9,575 nt of DNA from Deltaproteobacteria bacterium (GTDB lineage: Bacteria; Myxococcota_A; UBA9160; UBA4427). The translations under genes and the position numbers were made by a program. Each line of letters begins with the position of its first letter. The stretch's first letter is position 1. Below, one piece after another: positions 6,058-9,575 of this stretch. Below the pieces are notes generated by a model, which was not told where the DNA came from, made no database searches, and saw nothing but the letters and a program-made list of their open reading frames with translations. The stretch lies in assembly GCA_011051925.1 (NCBI GenBank), contig DRKE01000401.1:1-9575 (forward strand), written 5' to 3'.

Positions 6058-7119
6058 ATGACCTATCGCGTGATCCAATGGGCAACGGGGGGGGTCGGGC
6101 GCGCTTCCGTCCAGGGAATCGTCTCCCATCCCGAACTCGAACTCGTCGGCTGTTGGGTGCACGGCGAAGAGAAGGAGGGGCAGGATGTGGGCGCCCTCTG
6201 CGGAACGGAACCCCTCGGCGTCGCGGCGACGCGGGATGTCGATGCCCTGCTCGCTCTCGAGGCGGATTGTGTCATGTACTCGCCGATCATGGCCGATCGC
6301 AAGGAGGTCGTCCGGATCCTCGAGTCCGGAAAGAACGTGGTCACGCCGCTCGGCTATTTCTACCCGGGAACGCGGGACGTTTCGGATCTCGAGGCTGCCT
6401 GCCAGAGCGGGGGCGTGACGCTCCATGGGACGGGCATCCATCCCGGGGGCATCACCGAGCGTTTTCCGCTGATGATCTCGGCACTCTCACGCGACATCAC
6501 GCACGTCCGTGCCGAGGAGTTCTCCGATATCCGGACCTATGGTGCACCCTATGTCGTGGGCGAGATCATGGGATTCGGGAAGACGCCCGAAGAGGCCGCG
6601 AAGAGCCCGATGCTCGACGTGCTCGGGGGTGGATTCTTCGAGTCGATCGACATGCTGGCCGACGAGCTGGGCTTCGCGCTCGATGAGGAGCGCCGGACGA
6701 AACACGAGGTGGCGGTCGCGACGCGCACGATCGATTCCCCGATCGGGCCGATCGAACCCGGGCTCGTCGCCGCGCAGCGATTCACCTGGCAGGGGACCGT
6801 GCGGGGGGAGCCCGTCATTTCGGTGCATACGAACTGGTTCATGGGAGAAGAGGGCTTCGATCCGGGCTGGAGCTTCGGTCCGGAAGGCGAACGATTCGAA
6901 GTCGAGATCACGGGCGATCCGAGCCCGAAGGTGATCTTTCGCGGTTGGCACCCGGAATCCATCGAGCAGGGCCTGAAGCGGAATCCGGGGATCGTCGCGA
7001 CGGCCATCCATGTCGTCAGTGCGATCCCCTACGTCTGCCGGGCCGAGCCCGGGATCCGGACCTACCTCGATCTGCCCCTGGTGGCGGGACGGGCAGCGGC
7101 CCATCTCGCCTCCGCGTAA
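6058..7119 (+). CDS. DapB-like NAD(P)-dependent oxidoreductase, paralogue 2
   Basis: The product has 353 residues and is plainly paralogous to the gene at 3214-4302. Shared stretches include RVIQW-TG-VG at the N-terminus, DVDALLAL-AD (60-70), SGKNVV (90-95), and AIP-VC---PG with LDLP at the C-terminus (322-340). The glycine-rich loop reads ATGGVG (9-14), so the first Gly of GxGxxG is replaced by Ala. As in its paralogue, the DapB HHxxK and PSGT catalytic motifs are absent, and EEFSDIRTYG (153-162) stands in that region. This argues against a lysine-biosynthetic role and for the uncharacterised amine/carbonyl dehydrogenase-like branch. AGGAG lies 7 nt before the ATG. The gene follows the SDR by 119 nt with a hairpin between, and the molybdoenzyme follows after 37 nt, so the last two are probably cotranscribed. 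Substrate unknown. Confidence 0.9.
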   Translation: MTYRVIQWATGGVGRASVQGIVSHPELELVGCWVHGEEKEGQDVGALCGTEPLGVAATRDVDALLALEADCVMYSPIMADRKEVVRILESGKNVVTPLGYFYPGTRDVSDLEAACQSGGVTLHGTGIHPGGITERFPLMISALSRDITHVRAEEFSDIRTYGAPYVVGEIMGFGKTPEEAAKSPMLDVLGGGFFESIDMLADELGFALDEERRTKHEVAVATRTIDSPIGPIEPGLVAAQRFTWQGTVRGEPVISVHTNWFMGEEGFDPGWSFGPEGERFEVEITGDPSPKVIFRGWHPESIEQGLKRNPGIVATAIHVVSAIPYVCRAEPGIRTYLDLPLVAGRAAAHLASA

Positions 7120-7156
7120 CGACCACGGAGCGTGTCGTAGAACGGAGAACGATCGG

Positions 7157-9277
7157 ATGCCCGAGACCAGGACGAAGACCTTCTGCCGTCTGTGCGAAGT
7201 GAATTGTGGTCTCGAAGCGAGCGTGGACGGGTCCGGTCGGATCCGTGGGCTTCGTCCCGACAAGACCCATCCCGTCAGCGCGGGTTTCGCCTGCCACAAG
7301 GGTCTGCTCGCTCTCGAGGTCCATCGCGATCCGGATCGCCTGAACGCGCCGCTTCGGCGCCGGGAGGACCACGGCTTCCAGCCGGTCGACTGGGACGCCG
7401 CGATCCGGGAGATCGCCGCGCGGCTTTCAGCCGTTCTCGAAGAGCATGGTCCGGATTCGATCGCGATCTACATGGGCAATCCTTCGGCGTTCAACGCGTT
7501 GGGCGCGGTCGCGGCCGGGATCTTCGCGCAGGCCCTGGGTTTGAAGCGCTTCTTCTTCGCGGGAACCCAGGATTGTTCCAACAAGTTCGCGATCGCCGAG
7601 ATCCTCTACGGCTCGGCCGAGATCCATCCGATCGCCGATCTCGATCATTCCGGGTTCATCCTGATGATGGGAACGAATCCGCGCATCAGCAAGATGTCCT
7701 TCCTGTCCACCCCGGATCCCGTCGGCGTGCTGCGCGCCGCACGGGATCGGGGCGCCCGCGTCTGTTTCGTGAACCCCCTCGAACTCGAGGACCTGGCCGA
7801 CGTCGGCGAGACCCTGCAGATCCGGCCGGATACGGACGTCTACTTCCTGGCGGCGATCCTTCATGAAATCGACTCGACCCGGGGCTTCGACGAGGGACTG
7901 GCGAAGCTGGGGAACGGAGAGGACCCGCCGACGATCCGGAACCTCGAGCGGCTGCGCGAATTCGTGGAGGCCCATCCCGCGGAGCGGGTCGCGGAGATCG
8001 TGGGCCTTCCGGCCGACACGATCCGCGAGGTCGCGCGGGCGTTCGCCGATGCCGACGCGGCGTCGATCCATCTCTCGACGGGTGTGAACATGGGCCGGCA
8101 GGGAGCGCTCGCCTATTGGCTGGCGCAGATGCTCAGCCTCGTGACGGGCAATCTCGATCGCCGCGGCGGGAACGTCCTGGCCGCGCGGGCCTTCCCGGCC
8201 ATGCCCATGGCAGAGGAACCCCCGCTCGAAAACTCGAAGTGGGGCGCCTATCGGCCGTCGCGGGGTTCGACACCCCCCGGCAGTCTTCTGGTCGACATGA
8301 TCGAAGACGATGAGAACCCGATCCGCGCGCTCGTCGTGATCGCCGGGAATCCGCTTCTCTCGATCGGTGGGGAGGCACGCATGCGCGAGGCCCTCGGACG
8401 ACTCGACCTGCTCGTGGCCATCGACTTCTACCGGAACGCGACGGGGGAGCTCGCCGACTGGGCGCTGCCCGCCGCCGACTGGTTCGAACGGGAGGACCTG
8501 AATTTCTTCGTGCAGGGCGTCCAGCGCGTTCCCTATCTGCAGTGGACGGATCGGGTCGTTCCGCCCACTCACGAACGCCGGGAGGATTGGTGGATCCTTT
8601 CGCGGATCCAGCAGGAGATGGGGCTGCCCTCGCTCTTCGACGTTCCGGGCGACGATCCACTCGCGGCGCTCTGGAACGGTCGTCTTGCAGAAGGAGGACA
8701 TTCGGTCGAGGCGCTGCGCGAGGCGGAAGGGGGTGTCGTCGTGCTGCCCGAGGCGCCCCCAGGCGGATTCCTGCAGCGCGTGGGGCGGGACGGCGGATTC
8801 GATTGCTGCCCGGATGCACTGCTCGCGACCCTCGATCGTGCGGCACCGATCTTCGAGAGGCTCGAAGCGGAGGCCAGTGACCAGCTGAAGCTGATCACCC
8901 GCCGCACGCACCACATGTTGAACTCGGCCCTCCAGAACGTGAAGAGCCTGAAGACGCCGGCGGGATCCCGGACCAATCCGCTCTACATGAATCCCCAAGA
9001 TGCCGCGCGACGGGATCTCGAAGAAGGTCAGTTCGTCCGCGTTCGTAACGAACACGGGGCGATCATCGTCGAACTCGCCCTGGATCCACGCCTGCGTCCG
9101 GGTGTCGTGGCCATGTCCCACGGTTTCGGGAACGAAAGGACGCCGGGGATGCCGGTCGCCCAGGCCCATCCCGGGGTCAACGTGAATCAGCTCTCCCCGA
9201 TCGGTGCCGGAAGTTTCGATCCCGTGAGCGGAATGGAACACCTGACGGGGATTCCCGTCGAGGTCCTCGCGAGCTGA
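7157..9277 (+). CDS. Molybdopterin (bis-MGD) oxidoreductase with N-terminal 4Fe-4S domain
   Basis: The product is a complete 706-residue DMSO-reductase-superfamily catalytic subunit. Cysteines 10, 13, 17 and 46 (CRLC, NC, then FACHKG) make the 4Fe-4S site, and K48 is the conserved Lys between cluster and pterin. The molybdopterin domain follows, with VDWDAAIREIA (77-87), MMGTNP (170-175) and VVIAGNPLLS in the second half. A molydopterin-binding barrel runs from about 579 to the end (LITRRTHHMLNS, LYMNPQDA, PGVVAMSHGFGN). C140 in GTQDCSNK sits where many relatives place the molybdenum ligand, suggesting Cys coordination (inference). There is no TAT signal, so it is cytoplasmic. No FeS or membrane subunit is adjacent, which fits the single-subunit formate-dehydrogenase/nitrate-reductase-like group that uses a soluble partner. 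GGAG lies 9 nt before the ATG; an upstream in-frame extension overlaps the DapB-like gene and is rejected. The reaction cannot be named. Confidence 0.93.
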   Translation: MPETRTKTFCRLCEVNCGLEASVDGSGRIRGLRPDKTHPVSAGFACHKGLLALEVHRDPDRLNAPLRRREDHGFQPVDWDAAIREIAARLSAVLEEHGPDSIAIYMGNPSAFNALGAVAAGIFAQALGLKRFFFAGTQDCSNKFAIAEILYGSAEIHPIADLDHSGFILMMGTNPRISKMSFLSTPDPVGVLRAARDRGARVCFVNPLELEDLADVGETLQIRPDTDVYFLAAILHEIDSTRGFDEGLAKLGNGEDPPTIRNLERLREFVEAHPAERVAEIVGLPADTIREVARAFADADAASIHLSTGVNMGRQGALAYWLAQMLSLVTGNLDRRGGNVLAARAFPAMPMAEEPPLENSKWGAYRPSRGSTPPGSLLVDMIEDDENPIRALVVIAGNPLLSIGGEARMREALGRLDLLVAIDFYRNATGELADWALPAADWFEREDLNFFVQGVQRVPYLQWTDRVVPPTHERREDWWILSRIQQEMGLPSLFDVPGDDPLAALWNGRLAEGGHSVEALREAEGGVVVLPEAPPGGFLQRVGRDGGFDCCPDALLATLDRAAPIFERLEAEASDQLKLITRRTHHMLNSALQNVKSLKTPAGSRTNPLYMNPQDAARRDLEEGQFVRVRNEHGAIIVELALDPRLRPGVVAMSHGFGNERTPGMPVAQAHPGVNVNQLSPIGAGSFDPVSGMEHLTGIPVEVLAS

Positions 9278-9292
9278 ACGGGATGCCCGGGA

Positions 9293-9575
9293 TCAGTCGG
9301 GTTTCATCGTCAGATGGGCGGTCGCAGCCTGCCAGCGTCGTGGCATGAAGCGGAGCGAGAAGGCCGCGATCTTGTTCACGAGGCCCGGGATCACGCTCGG
9401 TCTTCCTCGCAGTACGGCATCGAGTCCGGCCCTCGTGACCGCGCGCGGGTCCATCATCGTCAGCCGGTGATAGAAGACCGGGGCCTGGCCGGAGACCTCG
9501 AGGAACTCGGTTCGCGTGACGCCCGGGGAAAGGACCGTCACGGAGACGCCCGTCCCCCGGAGTTCGTAGGCAAGG
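9293..9575 (-). CDS. SDR-family oxidoreductase, C-terminal part (5' end outside window)
   Basis: The reading frame is open to the right edge, and its last 94 codons are visible. The visible part begins LAYELRGTGVSVTVLSPGVTR, a typical SDR strand 6 followed by the PG motif and the T-x-F substrate loop. It then runs through DPRAVTRAGLDAVLRGRPSVIPG and a basic/amphipathic C-terminus (NKIAAFSLRFMPRRW). This C-terminal layout is that of the DltE/YqjQ-like SDR subgroup rather than FabG. The catalytic YxxxK and the cofactor motif lie outside the window. It converges on the molybdoenzyme with only 15 nt between the two stops, with no obvious bidirectional terminator, so it is probably a separate transcription unit. 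Function beyond oxidoreductase is unknown. Confidence 0.82.
   Translation of the reverse strand, partial: LAYELRGTGVSVTVLSPGVTRTEFLEVSGQAPVFYHRLTMMDPRAVTRAGLDAVLRGRPSVIPGLVNKIAAFSLRFMPRRWQAATAHLTMKPD

Noticed and set aside
7120..7137. Small bulged hairpin (CGA-c-CACG / CGTG-TCG) after the DapB-like stop
   Set aside because: The stem has only seven pairs with a bulge and a 3-nt loop, there is no T-run, and it lies in a 37-nt spacer between likely cotranscribed genes. Chance is sufficient.
7010..7156. 49-residue upstream extension of the molybdoenzyme
   Set aside because: It overlaps the DapB-like gene in another frame. The start at 7157 has GGAG and places the first FeS cysteine at residue 10, as in relatives.
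7427..9241. 604-codon minus-strand ORF within the molybdoenzyme gene
   Set aside because: The sense strand encodes a complete molybdopterin oxidoreductase. The antisense frame has no motif and no ribosome-binding site, and its length is explained by GC-rich third positions.
9278..9292. CGGG-ATG-CCCG mini-palindrome between the convergent stops
   Set aside because: A 4-bp stem without a T-run is not a credible bidirectional terminator.
1..9575. CRISPR arrays, tRNA/rRNA genes, insertion sequences, attachment sites
   Set aside because: I saw no regularly spaced repeats, transposase motifs, long terminal inverted repeats or tRNA-like sequences. Apart from the two window edges, all genes are intact and the gaps short.

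Overview
The DNA is clearly GC-rich, with strong G/C preference at third codon positions. As a result several long spurious ORFs run antisense to real genes. Gene density is bacterial: short gaps, Shine-Dalgarno-like sequences before most starts, and an ATGA stop/start overlap. The gene types (cytochrome P450, SDRs, TetR, RetSat/phytoene-desaturase-like FAD enzyme, paired DapB-like oxidoreductases, a molybdopterin enzyme) suit an aerobic or facultative bacterium that oxidises hydrophobic compounds such as terpenoids, steroids or branched lipids. Uncultured Deltaproteobacteria/Myxococcota-type or actinobacterial-type genomes carry similar gene mixes. I see no rRNA, tRNA or marker gene, so the taxonomic suggestion is weak.

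Layout. The left half (1-4302) is transcribed leftward. Read in transcription order it holds a DapB-like NAD(P)-dependent oxidoreductase (4302-3214), a cytochrome P450 (3184-1925, 29-nt gap), a small methyltransferase with an N-terminal lipoprotein-like signal (1830-1168), and the first 356 residues of a RetSat/CrtI-like FAD oxidoreductase that runs off the left edge (1068-1). A divergent control region (about 4303-4454) has a 16-bp palindrome and a second inverted repeat. From it a TetR regulator is read rightward (4455-5147), coupled by ATGA to an SDR (5144-5938). These are followed by a second DapB-like oxidoreductase paralogous to the first (6058-7119) and a 706-residue molybdopterin/4Fe-4S oxidoreductase (7157-9277). 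The right edge has the C-terminal part of another SDR, convergent with the molybdoenzyme (9575-9293).

How the genes may work together (inference). TetR probably represses both arms through the shared palindromes and is relieved by a pathway metabolite or an acyl-CoA-like ligand. Almost every other gene is a redox enzyme: P450 hydroxylation, SDR alcohol/ketone interconversion, two DapB-like dehydrogenases of unknown substrate, a molybdenum enzyme, and an FAD desaturase/saturase. The simplest reading is a catabolic or modification cassette for an alicyclic or isoprenoid compound. The substrate cannot be read from the sequence. No ferredoxin or ferredoxin reductase for the P450, and no electron-transfer subunit for the molybdoenzyme, is present in the window.
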